The notes: generated by a model from the sequence alone, not told the origin. A DNA stretch of 64,000 nucleotides from Lacibacter luteus (GCF_004118265.1 NZ_SDHW01000007.1:214296-278295); one strand, 5' to 3'; counted from the first letter of the stretch, positions 9,982-20,124 are shown. Translations and numbers: made by a program.

Positions 9982-10050
9982 AAATTTTAGTTTTAATGAT
10001 TTAGAATAAACTTCCCCATCTTTAAAAGGTGGTTTGGTTACAGGAAACAT

Positions 10051-10803
10051 AGTTAAATGATGTTCTGTTCCGGTTTGCAGTAATTGGTTGTTGCGAATAG
10101 TAAGAACAATAGTTCTCCATCCTGTAAAAAAATATTACAGGATAGATCATTATTACAGATCCGGAAAAGCAGTAAACAGCGTCGGGCAGTTGTAATGAAA
10201 ATTTATGGAAGAGTTATAGCAATAAAATAACCTATCAGTTTCTCTGATATAAATAACATTTCCAACATCACTTATTTAGCCAGGTGGTGGATACTGAGCA
10301 ATTAAAGAAAGCTATCAATGTGCATTGGGTGGTGTATTTAAGGTTTATAAAAGGTTCAATAAAATGTATAGCGAATGTGTTGCACTGCATGAGCATAGCA
10401 ATACATTATCTTCTGAATTCAAATACATAACGCCTTGTTCAAACAGAGCTATCTGCCCGGTTGTAATTAACTCCTTGCGATTGGTAGATTTCAATACGAA
10501 TTAAAATAATAAGAGTACAGAAAGAGGTTGACAGGGGGTAGATATGATAATAGTCAGGAAGAGTGCCGATTAGAAAAAAGTATCATTGGGTAGTTTCAGC
10601 AGCTTTACTTTCATCAACCATAGTTGTAGTTGGCTGTTTAATAAAAGCGCTATTTTGAAATTAATGAGTTACACAAATTACAAGCTACAAATTAGAAATG
10701 CAAGTGTTTAGTAAAAAATGCTTAATTGAAAATTGCAAAAACTTTTGTGTCAAAAAAAAGCTAACTGCACTTGTAAAAATAGAATTTGTTCGTTGTTGCG
10801 GTA
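10051..10803. other. about 800-bp gene-free stretch before the T9SS-cargo gene
   Basis: AT-rich DNA between two leftward genes, with no ORF I would defend. It holds a 9-bp perfect hairpin with a 7-nt loop at 10119-10143 (ATCCTGTAA/TTACAGGAT), which could be an operator or weak attenuator in the long upstream region of the T9SS cargo gene, and a heptad array at 10669-10703 listed separately. Confidence 0.5.
10669..10703. repeat. degenerate 7-nt tandem array (single arm)
   Basis: Five successive heptamers: TTACACA, AATTACA, AGCTACA, AATTAGA, AATGCAA. They belong to the same 7-nt-periodic family seen at 18.4, 25.7, 33.7, 34.3, 34.9 and 44.0 kb. No complementary arm is obvious here. Confidence 0.55.
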
Positions 10804-10852
10804 AGTATAAAAAGAAAGCCGCATGCAATGCATGCGGCTTTCTTTTTATACT
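10804..10852. terminator. 49-bp near-continuous palindrome, terminator of the E2 gene
   Basis: Perfect 24-bp arms around a single base at 10828, with GC-rich centre (AAAGCCGCATGCA) and A/T runs outside. It lies 7 bp past the stop of the E2 gene and would terminate leftward transcription; it is symmetric, so it also works rightward. Confidence 0.9.
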
Positions 10853-10858
10853 AAGAGA

Positions 10859-12217
10859 TCAAATGTCTCTATCAGGATTAAAATTCTGCAACTCGTTTGC
10901 AACAGCAGTTAAGAAAGTTGCACCGAGGCTGCCATCGATAATACGATGGTCGTAGCTCATGCTCAAATACATCATGTGGCGAATGGCAATACTGTCGCCA
11001 TGCGGTGTTTCAATTACCACAGGTCTTTTCTTAATGGCGCCAACAGCCAGCACAGCTACCTGCGGCTGATTAATAATTGGTGTGCCCATTAAACTTCCGA
11101 AAGTGCCAACGTTGGTTAAAGTAAATGTACCGCCAACAGTATCATCAGCTTTCAACTTACCATTACGGGCAGCATCTGCAAGGTTGTTTACCTGCTTGGT
11201 TAAACCAACAAGGTTTAACTGATCTGCATTTTTAATAACAGGAACAATTAAGTTGCCGCTTGGTAAAGCTGTAGCCATACCAATGTTAATGTCTTTCTTT
11301 ACAATAATTCTGTCGCCATCAACAGAACTGTTAATGAGCGGATATTTTTTAATACATTTTGTGATTGCTTCAATAAAGAGTGGTGTAAACGTAATTTTTG
11401 TTCCTTCACGTTTTTCAAACTCTTTCTTCATTTTATCTCTCCACTGTACCAGGTTGGTTACATCTGCTTCGCTGAAACTTGTAACATGCGGACTGGTATG
11501 CTTGCTCTTTACCATGTGGTCGGCAATAAGTTTGCGCATACGATCCATTTCAATGATCTCTACATTACCACTGTAAACAGTTGGTGCAGTAGATGCAGCA
11601 GGAGCAGGAACATTATTGTTTGCTGCTGTTTCAACTCTGTTCATCGGCACAACCAATACCTCTTCTTTGCTTGCAGCTTGCGGCGAATAGCTGGCAGCTC
11701 CGGTTTTACGTGTACCCACATATTGCAGAATATCACGTTTGGTAACCCGGCCGTCGTTACCTGTGCCGGGAATCTTTTCCAGTTCAGCCATGCCAATGCC
11801 TTCCTGTGCAGCAATATTCAACACCAACGGAGAATAAAAGCGAATACCATTTGCAGGCGCACTTACTCTTGCACCGGCAGGTTGATAAGGAATTGCAGCA
11901 TCTTCTTCTACAACTTCAACAACCGATTCCACAACCGGCGTATGTACAGGAGCAGTTGTAACAGTTGTTTCTGCCGCACCTGTTTTTATACGGGCAATAA
12001 CAGCACCAATAGGCACAACATCATTTTCATTAAACAACAATTCGCTTAAAACACCTTCTGCAGTGCTTGGTACTTCACTGTCTACTTTATCGGTAGCAAT
12101 ATCAAGCACCGTTTCATCCATTTTAATACTGTCGCCCGGTTTTTTGTGCCAGCGTAAAATGGTTGCTTCCATAATACTTTCACCAAGTTTGGGCATCACT
12201 AAATCAACTAAAGCCAT
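10859..12217 (-). CDS. dihydrolipoamide acyltransferase, E2 subunit of a 2-oxoacid dehydrogenase complex
   Basis: 452 residues with the standard order: lipoyl domain (residues 1-77, lipoyl Lys44 in DIATDKVDSE), Ala/Pro/Val linker, peripheral-subunit-binding domain (about 125-165, RVTKRDILQYV), second linker, and catalytic acyltransferase domain from about 220, with the active-site motif DHRIIDG (His424, Asp428). It moves acyl groups from E1 to CoA in the cytoplasm. A single lipoyl domain fits branched-chain or 2-oxoglutarate complexes as well as some pyruvate ones; I cannot choose. E1 and E3 genes are not adjacent. It is the last gene of a possible leftward run from DoxX, but 166 bp separate it from cinA, so it may have its own promoter. 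Confidence 0.93.
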   Translation of the reverse strand: MALVDLVMPKLGESIMEATILRWHKKPGDSIKMDETVLDIATDKVDSEVPSTAEGVLSELLFNENDVVPIGAVIARIKTGAAETTVTTAPVHTPVVESVVEVVEEDAAIPYQPAGARVSAPANGIRFYSPLVLNIAAQEGIGMAELEKIPGTGNDGRVTKRDILQYVGTRKTGAASYSPQAASKEEVLVVPMNRVETAANNNVPAPAASTAPTVYSGNVEIIEMDRMRKLIADHMVKSKHTSPHVTSFSEADVTNLVQWRDKMKKEFEKREGTKITFTPLFIEAITKCIKKYPLINSSVDGDRIIVKKDINIGMATALPSGNLIVPVIKNADQLNLVGLTKQVNNLADAARNGKLKADDTVGGTFTLTNVGTFGSLMGTPIINQPQVAVLAVGAIKKRPVVIETPHGDSIAIRHMMYLSMSYDHRIIDGSLGATFLTAVANELQNFNPDRDI

Positions 12218-12383
12218 AAATGAGTTTTGATGTTTTATTTTTTGTTTCGCCGGCTACAGCATCTCTGTTCATCACCGGTTGTGTCACTCACTTGTGCAAC
12301 ACTGCAACCATCAGCTTGCTGAAAGCCGCACCGGAAAGCTGGACAAACAATCGTTAATCGGGCCAAAGGTAAGGATTGACGAT

Positions 12384-13649
12384 CTAATTCAAGTTGTCGC
12401 CTTTAATAAAACGGTAGAGCAATAGCATCGCATGCGCAGCTGTTAACTCAATATTTTTTAAACGGTCGAAACGGAAATACAGTTTTTTTGCAATTGCTTT
12501 TTCTCTGGTACCAACGGCCACCCATACAGTACCAACCGGTTTATCGGTTGTGCCGCCGCCGGGCCCCATAACACCACTTGTTGCAATGCCATAATCGGCA
12601 GTGGTGGTGTTTAACAAGCCGGTAAGCATTTCCCGAACAGTTTCTTCGCTAACAGCACCTTTTACTTCGAGTGTTTCATGGTTTACACCCAGTACATCTT
12701 CTTTTACATCGTAGGCATATGCTACAACTGTTCCTTTAAAATAAACCGATGAGCCGGGAATAGAAGTAAGTAAATGTGCAATATATCCACCGCTGCAACT
12801 TTCGGCAGTTGCCATTGTTTGGTTTTTGCTCAGGAGTAATTTGCCAAGCGCTTCTTCTAAGGTAATGTCTTCGTTTATCACCATATGTTCTGCAACCTGT
12901 TGCTGCAGTTCTGTAAACTGTTCGTCAAGTTCCTGACTGAGTTTTTTTTCATCGTTACCCGTAGAAGTTAAACGCAACCGAACCATGCCATAATTAGGCA
13001 GGTAAGCCAGTTTAATATGTGCAGGTAATGCAATTTCCCATTCGTTAATCTTATCGGCCAGAAACGATTCGCCTACACCTGCGGTTAACAATGTACGGTG
13101 CAGGATAAACGGAAGATGAAAGTCTTTTTGTAATAAGGGCAACACTTTATCCTGCATTAAGCCCTTCATTTCATGTGGTACACCGGGCATAGAAACATAA
13201 ATGCAGTTACCCTTGCGAAAAAGCATGCCGGGTGCTGTACCCCGCTTGTTCATTAAAACAGTACACACATCGGGCACTTCTGCCTGTTTGATATTGCGGT
13301 CGATCATGGGTCGGTTCAGTTTGCGAAAGATTGCAGTTACATGCTGCAGTACATTTTCGTCCATAATCATTTTGCCGCCAAAATAATCGCACAATAAAGG
13401 CTTGGTAATATCATCGGCAGTAGGGCCGAGGCCACCTGTAAGCAGGATAATTTGTGCATGTTCACTTTCTTCATCCAGTGCCTGCCAAATGTCTTCTCTT
13501 TTATCGCCAACTGCAACTCTCCGTTTTACCCAAACACCGATCTTATTCAGCTCTTGTGCCATCCACGCACTGTTGGTATCAATGGTTTGGCCGATCAATA
13601 ATTCATCCCCAATGGTAATAATGGAGGCATAGATTTGTTGATTCATCAT
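12384..13649 (-). CDS. cinA: CinA-family protein: MoaB/MogA-like domain plus nicotinamide-nucleotide amidase domain
   Basis: 421 residues, the usual length. The N-terminal half (1-170) is the molybdopterin-binding-like domain, with IITIGDELLIGQTIDTNSAW and GGLGPTADDIT. The C-terminal half (about 260-415) is the PncC amidase domain, with ATAESCSGGYIAHLLT and GVMGPGGGTTDKPVGTVWVA. Such proteins hydrolyse damaged or overflow nicotinamide mononucleotide, and the N-terminal domain has ADP-ribose pyrophosphatase activity in some species. Cytoplasmic. Two consecutive ATGs start the gene. It begins 5 bp after the stop of the Uma2 gene, so the two are probably co-transcribed. Confidence 0.93.
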   Translation of the reverse strand: MMNQQIYASIITIGDELLIGQTIDTNSAWMAQELNKIGVWVKRRVAVGDKREDIWQALDEESEHAQIILLTGGLGPTADDITKPLLCDYFGGKMIMDENVLQHVTAIFRKLNRPMIDRNIKQAEVPDVCTVLMNKRGTAPGMLFRKGNCIYVSMPGVPHEMKGLMQDKVLPLLQKDFHLPFILHRTLLTAGVGESFLADKINEWEIALPAHIKLAYLPNYGMVRLRLTSTGNDEKKLSQELDEQFTELQQQVAEHMVINEDITLEEALGKLLLSKNQTMATAESCSGGYIAHLLTSIPGSSVYFKGTVVAYAYDVKEDVLGVNHETLEVKGAVSEETVREMLTGLLNTTTADYGIATSGVMGPGGGTTDKPVGTVWVAVGTREKAIAKKLYFRFDRLKNIELTAAHAMLLLYRFIKGDNLN

Positions 13650-13654
13650 AATAA

Positions 13655-14242
13655 TTAAATGCCTGTTCCTTTGTAAATAGCTGAGAGTGGAAGGTTGAAT
13701 TGTATGGTTTCGATCAAAATGCTTTTATCACCTTCAACCGGTGTATTGTAAACCCATTTGCCATCTGGTTGCTTCTTGACAATATAAATGCGTTGTTTTA
13801 TTGTATCAATCATAAAATACTCCTTGAGTGAAGGGATCAACTGATAATATAAAAGTTTTCTTCCTTTATCTACATTTTGCGTAGAGGGAGAAAGTATTTC
13901 AAAAATAACGGCAGGATTTAAAAGAGTATCAAACTTATCGTCTTCCAGTTCTTCTTTTCCACAAACAATAATTACGTCAGGGTACATGTAAGAGCTTCTG
14001 TCTGCATTGGTGGTTCTCATATTTTCTGCTAACACATTACATTCTTTGTCTTCGAGAAATTTGCCGATCTGTATTGTAAGATTAACAGCGATTTTGATGT
14101 GCTTTAAACTCGCACCACTCATGTTATACACTTGCCCGTCGAAATACTCATGCTTCTCATCGGAAGCACGTTCCATTTCAAGGTATTCTTTGGGCGAAAT
14201 GAAATTGTATTTGGGAGCCGGCTCTTTTACAAGATTATCCAT
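13655..14242 (-). CDS. Uma2-family (DUF820) putative restriction-type endonuclease
   Basis: 195 residues. The family signature is clear: an N-terminal PKEYLEMERASDEKHEYFDG segment, then YPDVIIVCG (first acidic residue of the PD-(D/E)xK core), EILSPST with the second acid, and a downstream Lys/Tyr-rich helix (DKGRKLLYYQ). The fold is nuclease-like but the cellular role of Uma2 proteins is largely unknown; they are often abundant in cyanobacteria and Bacteroidota. Here it sits as a single copy inside a run of housekeeping genes, 5 bp ahead of cinA and about 40 bp after the thioesterase gene. Confidence 0.85.
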   Translation of the reverse strand: MDNLVKEPAPKYNFISPKEYLEMERASDEKHEYFDGQVYNMSGASLKHIKIAVNLTIQIGKFLEDKECNVLAENMRTTNADRSSYMYPDVIIVCGKEELEDDKFDTLLNPAVIFEILSPSTQNVDKGRKLLYYQLIPSLKEYFMIDTIKQRIYIVKKQPDGKWVYNTPVEGDKSILIETIQFNLPLSAIYKGTGI

Positions 14243-14282
14243 ACTTTAAAATTAATTGAAAGAGGGGATAAGTACAAGTTAC

Positions 14283-14699
14283 TCAACCTTTGTTAAAATA
14301 GGGACGAACGTGCTGTGCCAAAGCTTCGGGCATTGTACTGCGGGCCATCGTTTTTGCATCAAGAAAATACAGGACTATCCGGCCGATGGTTAATAATTTT
14401 CCTTCTTCGTTATATACTTCGTGATGAAATTCGATGCGATGATCGGTGGGTAATTCCCGCAGCTGTGTTTTAATCGTAAGCAAATCATCATACTTCGCCG
14501 GCCGAAGAAATTTGGTATGCAGCTCCACAATGGGCATTACAACTCCACTTGCTTCCATTTCTTTGTAGGTAAAACCCAATTCACGAATCGCTTCAGCACG
14601 GGCAACTTCAAAGTATTGTGCATAATTGCCGTGGTATACCACATTCATCTGGTCGGTTTCGGCATAACGCACTCGTACCGTTGTTTCGCTGTTAAACAT
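14283..14699 (-). CDS. acyl-CoA thioesterase of the YbgC/FadM hotdog family
   Basis: 138 residues, the usual length of the 4HBT family. The catalytic region YAETDQMNVVYHGNY carries Asp16 and His23 in the positions expected for YbgC-type enzymes. KFLRPAKYDDLLTI and the C-terminal IGRIVLYFLD strand match the single hotdog fold, which works as a tetramer in the cytoplasm. It would hydrolyse short-chain or aromatic acyl-CoA esters; the exact substrate cannot be read. It sits between doxX-like and Uma2 genes in the leftward run. Confidence 0.88.
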   Translation of the reverse strand: MFNSETTVRVRYAETDQMNVVYHGNYAQYFEVARAEAIRELGFTYKEMEASGVVMPIVELHTKFLRPAKYDDLLTIKTQLRELPTDHRIEFHHEVYNEEGKLLTIGRIVLYFLDAKTMARSTMPEALAQHVRPYFNKG

Positions 14700-14729
14700 T
14701 GCTGGGGTGCAACAGATAGGTTGCGCTAT

Positions 14730-15137
14730 TTACTTAATTAATCCATCAACACTTGCTTTGCCGGGACCGCATAACAGAATTGCAAAGAAGCCGGTTAAAT
14801 ACAAGGCTGCCACTTCTCCTTTTGCAAACAAGGCACTGTTGTGCGCAACAAAAAATGCGTAACCCATTGCGATGATAATGGGAATAACAGTAAAACGTGT
14901 AAACAAACCAATGGCAACGAAAATAGAGCAGAAGAACTCTGCAAAAACAACCAATACAAGTGTAGTGGTGCTGCCTATGCCGAAGAGATTTACAAAATGA
15001 TCCTTCCTGTCAGCAAAATTTACCAGCTTATCGTAACCATAGTTTACACACAAACTGATGCCGAACACGAGCCTTAATAATAAAAAGGAAATGTTAAAAG
15101 CTGTAGCCGAATAGTTGATGGACAAAAGTTTCTTCAT
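14730..15137 (-). CDS. DoxX-family inner-membrane protein
   Basis: 135 residues with four predicted membrane segments (about 15-35, 55-78, 82-102, 108-126). The first segment motif RLVFGISLCVNYGYDKL and the AEFFCSIFVAIGLFTR region are typical of DoxX. Family members are quinone- or redox-associated membrane proteins in several bacteria, but the function here is open. First gene of a leftward run; its start is 216 bp from the divergent TPR gene. Confidence 0.85.
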   Translation of the reverse strand: MKKLLSINYSATAFNISFLLLRLVFGISLCVNYGYDKLVNFADRKDHFVNLFGIGSTTTLVLVVFAEFFCSIFVAIGLFTRFTVIPIIIAMGYAFFVAHNSALFAKGEVAALYLTGFFAILLCGPGKASVDGLIK

Positions 15138-15353
15138 ACGAACGTTGTAGTTTAGTTGCTGTACAGGTAAGCATTACAGCAGGGTTTTGTTCATGTATAT
15201 TGATTTCGTTTGCGAAATTAACGGAACACAAACTTTTATCCACAAAAATCTGGAATGGTGTTTGAACGGTAACGGAGAGTTTACCTTTACCCGGTACAAC
15301 AGACTTTAAGAGAACGGATAAAATATTTGCCAACGATGAACGTTTACCCGCTA

Positions 15354-18300
15354 ATGAACAGCCGCATTACTTACATTCTGTTAATTGCATGTTGCAGTTT
15401 TACCTTGCAGTTAACTGCACAAACAACAGCAATCAATAACGATCCCCAGGCACGCTTTAAACAGGCGCAGGAATTTTTTCTTAACGATCAATACAGTCTT
15501 GCACTACCGCTTTTACGTGAGTTAAAGCAGGAAGTACAAACATCTACTGTACTTAACAGCGGCATACAGGTGCAGGAAATTGATTATTACCTGCTGGCTT
15601 GTGGTTTACAGCAAAACGATGAAAGGGTAGTTGCACCCAGCCGTGAGTTTATAACGGTGGTGCATAACCAGCCCCGCACGCAACAGCTCAGTTTTCATTT
15701 AGGTAACTACTATTTCCGAAAGCAACAGTTTACCGATGCACTGGAGTTTTACGAAAAAGCCAACATCGCCAGTTTAAATAACGAACAGATATCGGAGCAG
15801 AAATTCAGAATAGGTTACTGCTATTTTACATTAAAGCAATACCAGCAGGCAAAGCCGCTTTTTAATACAATCCGTCAACTGCCAACCGATAAATATTACC
15901 TCGATGCGAATTACTACTATGGCTTTATTGCTTACAACGATAAACAATACAACGAAGCATTGGGCTGTTTTGAAAAAGTAAAAGATCACCCTGAATATGG
16001 AAAGATCGTTCCGTTTTACATTGCTTCCATTTATTATTTCCGTGGAGAAAAAGACAAGGCTATTAAAATTGCGGAAGATGCAGTAAAGCGTCCGAATATT
16101 CTGTACGATCTTGAAATGAAGCAACTGCTCGGGCATGCCTATTTTGAAAAGAAAGATTACAAGCGTGCATTACCGTTGCTGGAAGAATATGTAAACAAAT
16201 CGGAGAAGGTTACCCGCCAGGATCTATACGAGTTGAGTTTTTGTTATTATCAAAATAACCAGCTTACAAAAGCTATTGATGGATTTAAGCAGTTAAGTGG
16301 CAGTGAAGATTCGCTTAGCCAGAGTGCAATGTATTTGCTGGGCGATGCTTATTTAAAAACCAATCAAAAAGAAAATGCCCGTAATGCCTTTGCTTTTTGT
16401 GCAGCTAACAGCAGCAATCAGCAACAACGTGAAGTATCGCTGTTTAATTACGCCAAGCTTTCGTACGAGTTAGGTTACCAGGGGGTGGCCATCAGTGAGT
16501 TTAAACGTTTCCTCAACGAATATCCCAGAAGTACTTACACCAACGAGGCTAAAGAATTGTTGGTAGGATTGCTAACGGGCACCAGTAACTACAAAGATGC
16601 CATTACATTAATGGAATCGCTTACAGATCCTTCGGATGCAGCCAAGCGTTTATATCCACGTATGTTGTATGGCCGTGCAGCAGAATTAATTAATGATGGA
16701 CAGCTGAACCAAGCTGAACAGTTGCTCGATAAAATTCTGAAAGATCCTTACAATGCACCGGTGTTACCGTTAACGAATTTCTGGAAAGGAGAGATTGCTT
16801 ATAAAAACGACCGGCTCGATGATGCCATTCGTTTCTACGATAAATTTTTGCAAAGCGGTAATGCAGGTATGGGCGAATCAACTACAAAAGAAGCCAATTA
16901 TAACATGGGCTATTGTTACCTGCGTAAAGAAAACTTTATTGTAGCGCAGGGCTTTTTTCAGAAAGCAGTTGGCCGTATTGCATTAAACTCTGCACCAATT
17001 GACCAGGATGCGTATATACGTTTGGCCGATTGTTATTTTATGCAGAAGAATTACAAGCAGGCGTTGAGTATGTATCAGCAGGCGCTGGATTATTCCTGGC
17101 CCAATGCAGATTATGCATTGTATCAAAAAGCAATGCTGTCGGGTGTAAACAACAGTCGATCAAAAATCGATCAGTTGTCTACTCTTCAACGTTTGTACCC
17201 CAGGAGTAACTTAATTCCCGATGCCAATATGGAAATTGCGAAGACCTATATGGCAGATGAAAAATTCCAGGCTGCTATTCCGTTTCTCAACAATGTAATC
17301 AGTGCTCCGCAAAATACAGGCTTCAAACAAAGTGCGCTGTTACAGCTTGGTGTATGTTATTTCAATTTAAATAAACGCCAGGAAGCGCTTGATCAATACA
17401 AAAAATTACTGCAACAGTATCCAAATAGTGAAGAAGCTGCTTTTGCGTTGGAGAACATCCGTGATATTTATGTAGAGATGGGTAAGCCGCAGGAGTACGA
17501 AGCATTTATCCGTTCAACCGGCAAAAATATTTCTGCAAGTGAAGCCGATTCATTAGCCTATGCAGCTGTTGAAGTAAAGATCAACAACAACGATTGTACG
17601 GGTGCAATTGAACAGATCACCAATTATCTTAACCGTTTCCCCAACGGAGCACATGCCATTGATGCACATTACAACCGCAGCGAATGTTACACAGCACGTA
17701 AAGATTGGAAGAGTGCATTGCCCGGTTATGAATATGTAGCCAACCAGGGCAGCAGTCAATATGCAGAAAAAAGTGCGTTGATTGCTGCACGTTCTTATTA
17801 TTTCGAGCTGAAAGATTATGCAAAAGCACAACCGTATTACGATATACTCCGCAATGTTGCTACAACAGACGACAGCAGGCTGGAAGCATTGCGAGGATCG
17901 TTGCGCTGCCATTATCAATTAAAAGAATACAAACAGGCAGCGGATGTTGCAAAAGAGCTGTTGGTTGCAAAGGGAGCAGGTAACGATGATAAAGCATTGT
18001 CGAACCTGGTAACAGGCCGTAATCATCAATTGAATAATGCATTCGACCTTGCCATACAATCGTACCGTGCAGTTGTAACTGTTAATAAAGGTGAGTGGGC
18101 TGCAGAAGCACGCTATGAAATTGCAAAATGCTACTTCGATCTCAACAGCTTGACCAATGCGGAGAAAGCAGCGTTTGAAGTAATTAATAAAAGCGGATCG
18201 TACGATTATTGGGTTACCAAATCGTACATTATGTTAGGCGATATTTATTTTAAACAGAAAGATTACTTCAATGCCAAAGCAACCTTCAAGAGTATTGTGG

Positions 18301-18395
18301 AAAATGCAACCAACCCGCAGTTGAAACAGGAAGCTGAAACCAAGTTGCAACAGGTAACAGAAGAAGAGAAAAAGAATTCGAAGGTGGATGGGTAA
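15354..18395 (+). CDS. long periplasmic TPR protein, paired with an outer-membrane barrel
   Basis: 1013 residues from the ATG at 15354, chosen because it begins a compact signal peptide (MNSRITYILLIACCSF, cleavage after LTAQ); an ATG at 15336 is also possible. Almost the whole mature protein is tetratricopeptide repeats (Tol-Pal YbgF/BamD-like and Sel1-like units), for example FRIGYCYFTLKQYQQAKPLF and LLQLGVCYFNLNKRQEAL. No enzyme domain. Such scaffolds bind partner proteins at the periplasmic face of the outer membrane. The next gene encodes a barrel and then an HU-CCDC81-type protein, an order I associate with Bacteroidota, which suggests a shared complex; this is inference. A likely -7 element (AATATTTG) lies near 15321. 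Confidence 0.88.
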   Translation: MNSRITYILLIACCSFTLQLTAQTTAINNDPQARFKQAQEFFLNDQYSLALPLLRELKQEVQTSTVLNSGIQVQEIDYYLLACGLQQNDERVVAPSREFITVVHNQPRTQQLSFHLGNYYFRKQQFTDALEFYEKANIASLNNEQISEQKFRIGYCYFTLKQYQQAKPLFNTIRQLPTDKYYLDANYYYGFIAYNDKQYNEALGCFEKVKDHPEYGKIVPFYIASIYYFRGEKDKAIKIAEDAVKRPNILYDLEMKQLLGHAYFEKKDYKRALPLLEEYVNKSEKVTRQDLYELSFCYYQNNQLTKAIDGFKQLSGSEDSLSQSAMYLLGDAYLKTNQKENARNAFAFCAANSSNQQQREVSLFNYAKLSYELGYQGVAISEFKRFLNEYPRSTYTNEAKELLVGLLTGTSNYKDAITLMESLTDPSDAAKRLYPRMLYGRAAELINDGQLNQAEQLLDKILKDPYNAPVLPLTNFWKGEIAYKNDRLDDAIRFYDKFLQSGNAGMGESTTKEANYNMGYCYLRKENFIVAQGFFQKAVGRIALNSAPIDQDAYIRLADCYFMQKNYKQALSMYQQALDYSWPNADYALYQKAMLSGVNNSRSKIDQLSTLQRLYPRSNLIPDANMEIAKTYMADEKFQAAIPFLNNVISAPQNTGFKQSALLQLGVCYFNLNKRQEALDQYKKLLQQYPNSEEAAFALENIRDIYVEMGKPQEYEAFIRSTGKNISASEADSLAYAAVEVKINNNDCTGAIEQITNYLNRFPNGAHAIDAHYNRSECYTARKDWKSALPGYEYVANQGSSQYAEKSALIAARSYYFELKDYAKAQPYYDILRNVATTDDSRLEALRGSLRCHYQLKEYKQAADVAKELLVAKGAGNDDKALSNLVTGRNHQLNNAFDLAIQSYRAVVTVNKGEWAAEARYEIAKCYFDLNSLTNAEKAAFEVINKSGSYDYWVTKSYIMLGDIYFKQKDYFNAKATFKSIVENATNPQLKQEAETKLQQVTEEEKKNSKVDG

Positions 18396-18398
18396 TAA

Positions 18399-18426
18399 TG
18401 TATGAAGTTAGAAGTACGAAGTTCGA
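18399..18426. repeat. degenerate 7-nt tandem array
   Basis: Four heptamers right after the TPR gene stop: TGTATGA, AGTTAGA, AGTACGA, AGTTCGA. Same 7-nt periodicity as the arrays at 25.7, 33.7, 34.3, 34.9 and 44.0 kb. No clear complementary arm in the 70 bp before the next gene. Confidence 0.6.
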
Positions 18427-18495
18427 ACGCACCGACTGACGGATACAACAGGAAGCAACGCATTAACAGCAGATCAGTATAAAGCAACAACAAAC

Positions 18496-20124
18496 ATGTA
18501 CAAATACAATATATTTCTTTTTGTTTTCGGTTTACTTACAGTATCGGCCATTGCGCAGGATACCAGTAAGAAAAATTCGGTTGAAATTATTTCAGCATTC
18601 AAACCTGTATTAAAAAATGCAGTGAAGCTGAATTTTAACGCAACACCGCCGGCTCCCGATACAAAAGCACCCGCATTAACCTACCAGATACCGGTACAGA
18701 ATTTATTCTTTAACCTGCAGCCTGTTGGCCTAAAACCAATGAATCTGCAAATTGATTCTGCCGGACAGGCACACAACAGTAATTATATTAAAGCCGGTTA
18801 TGGCAACTACAATACACCGTTGATCGATGCAGGTTTTTCAATCGGCGATGGTAAGAAAACCAACTTCACCATTTTTGCCAATCATCTTTCACAAAAAGGA
18901 AAATTGCGGGTACAACGTTTCAGCAATACAGCATTCTCAGCCAATCTCAACACGCTTGTAAATAAAGTGGAAGTGTATGGTAAAGCCGGTTATCAAAATC
19001 AAACATCTTTTCTGTACGGACCTGATGCTTCGTTTATAAACAGTAAAGACGATTCGTTGAAGAAGCCTTATCAAACCATCAATATCCGTGCAGGCGTGCG
19101 CAATGCATTTGTAAACAGGTTTGGCATCAGCTATAATCCCGATCTTAATATCAATGTATTCAGCGATACACGCAGTACAGAAACAAACGGCGTATTAGAT
19201 CTGCCTGTTGAAGTTCGCTTTGGTAACAGTTTTGGTTTATTGGTAAGAGCAAATGCAGATCTTACAACATACACTCCAACCGGTGGTACAGCTTACAGCA
19301 ACAATCTTTTTTTCCTGAATGCTGCTGCTATGCTCAAGACTTCAAGATTGTATATTAAAGCTGGTATCCGCCCTACATGGGATCAGGGTAAACTGAATGT
19401 ACTTCCAGACGTGTTGATTGATGCGCATTTGCAAGAGAAGAAAATCATTCTTACTGCCGGATGGTCGGCTTATGTACGCAAGAACAATTACATGTTCCTT
19501 GCTTCGGAAAATCCATGGATCAACCAACCAACATCACAATACAATACTCGCATTACAGAACTGTACGGCGGTTTTAAAGGAACACTGGCCAATTCGTTCA
19601 ACTATCGTGTTACAACAGGTTTTACAGAATATCTTAACCTGCCTTTGTACAGCAATCATATAACACCTGCTTTGTTTGAGGTTGTGCGTGAAGGAAAATT
19701 GCAGGCGTGGCATACGCAGGCCGAAATGGGTTTTGTGTTGCAAGATCAGTTTAATGCAAGTGCAAAAGTGGATATTTATAATTTCCTGAATCAACAGGAT
19801 GAAGCCCGTCCATGGCATATACAGCCAATTGAGTTTACAACCGCTTTTCGATGGCAGCCTTCGAAGAAAATAATGGTGAAGACCGATCTGTTTGCATGGC
19901 AGGGGGCAGCTTACCGAAAAGATATTGCCGGTAACTCCGACCGTTTACCTGCGGCTTTTGATTTAAATGCCGGTGTAGAGTTTAAAGTACATCCGCTCAT
20001 AAGTGTTTGGGGACAGTTTAATAACATTTTCAACAACAGCTATCAGCGCTGGAATAATTACCAGGTTGTTGGATTTAACTTACTTGCAGGAATAAGACTT
20101 ACTTTTGACCAAAAGCAACAATAA
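18496..20124 (+). CDS. outer-membrane beta-barrel protein (TonB-receptor-like barrel without plug)
   Basis: 542 residues with a signal peptide ending in SAIAQ. A conserved-looking N-terminal segment (VEIISAFKPVLKNAVKLNFN, then PALTYQIPVQNLFF) is followed by about 400 residues of alternating aromatic/hydrophobic strands typical of a 14-22-strand barrel. The last strand ends FNLLAGIRLTF, an outer-membrane C-terminal signature. No TonB plug or TonB box is visible, so it is not a standard receptor. It lies 100 bp downstream of the TPR gene and 4 bp upstream of the HU-domain gene. It likely works with the TPR protein in the outer membrane; substrate unknown. Confidence 0.82.
   Translation: MYKYNIFLFVFGLLTVSAIAQDTSKKNSVEIISAFKPVLKNAVKLNFNATPPAPDTKAPALTYQIPVQNLFFNLQPVGLKPMNLQIDSAGQAHNSNYIKAGYGNYNTPLIDAGFSIGDGKKTNFTIFANHLSQKGKLRVQRFSNTAFSANLNTLVNKVEVYGKAGYQNQTSFLYGPDASFINSKDDSLKKPYQTINIRAGVRNAFVNRFGISYNPDLNINVFSDTRSTETNGVLDLPVEVRFGNSFGLLVRANADLTTYTPTGGTAYSNNLFFLNAAAMLKTSRLYIKAGIRPTWDQGKLNVLPDVLIDAHLQEKKIILTAGWSAYVRKNNYMFLASENPWINQPTSQYNTRITELYGGFKGTLANSFNYRVTTGFTEYLNLPLYSNHITPALFEVVREGKLQAWHTQAEMGFVLQDQFNASAKVDIYNFLNQQDEARPWHIQPIEFTTAFRWQPSKKIMVKTDLFAWQGAAYRKDIAGNSDRLPAAFDLNAGVEFKVHPLISVWGQFNNIFNNSYQRWNNYQVVGFNLLAGIRLTFDQKQQ

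Noticed and set aside
10698..10955. Rightward 85-codon open frame over the E2 terminator
   Set aside because: It runs through a 49-bp palindrome and the antisense of the E2 C-terminus; composition is not protein-like.
15094..15333. Leftward 79-codon frame upstream of the DoxX gene
   Set aside because: Overlaps the doxX start and the TPR promoter region; no protein-like features.
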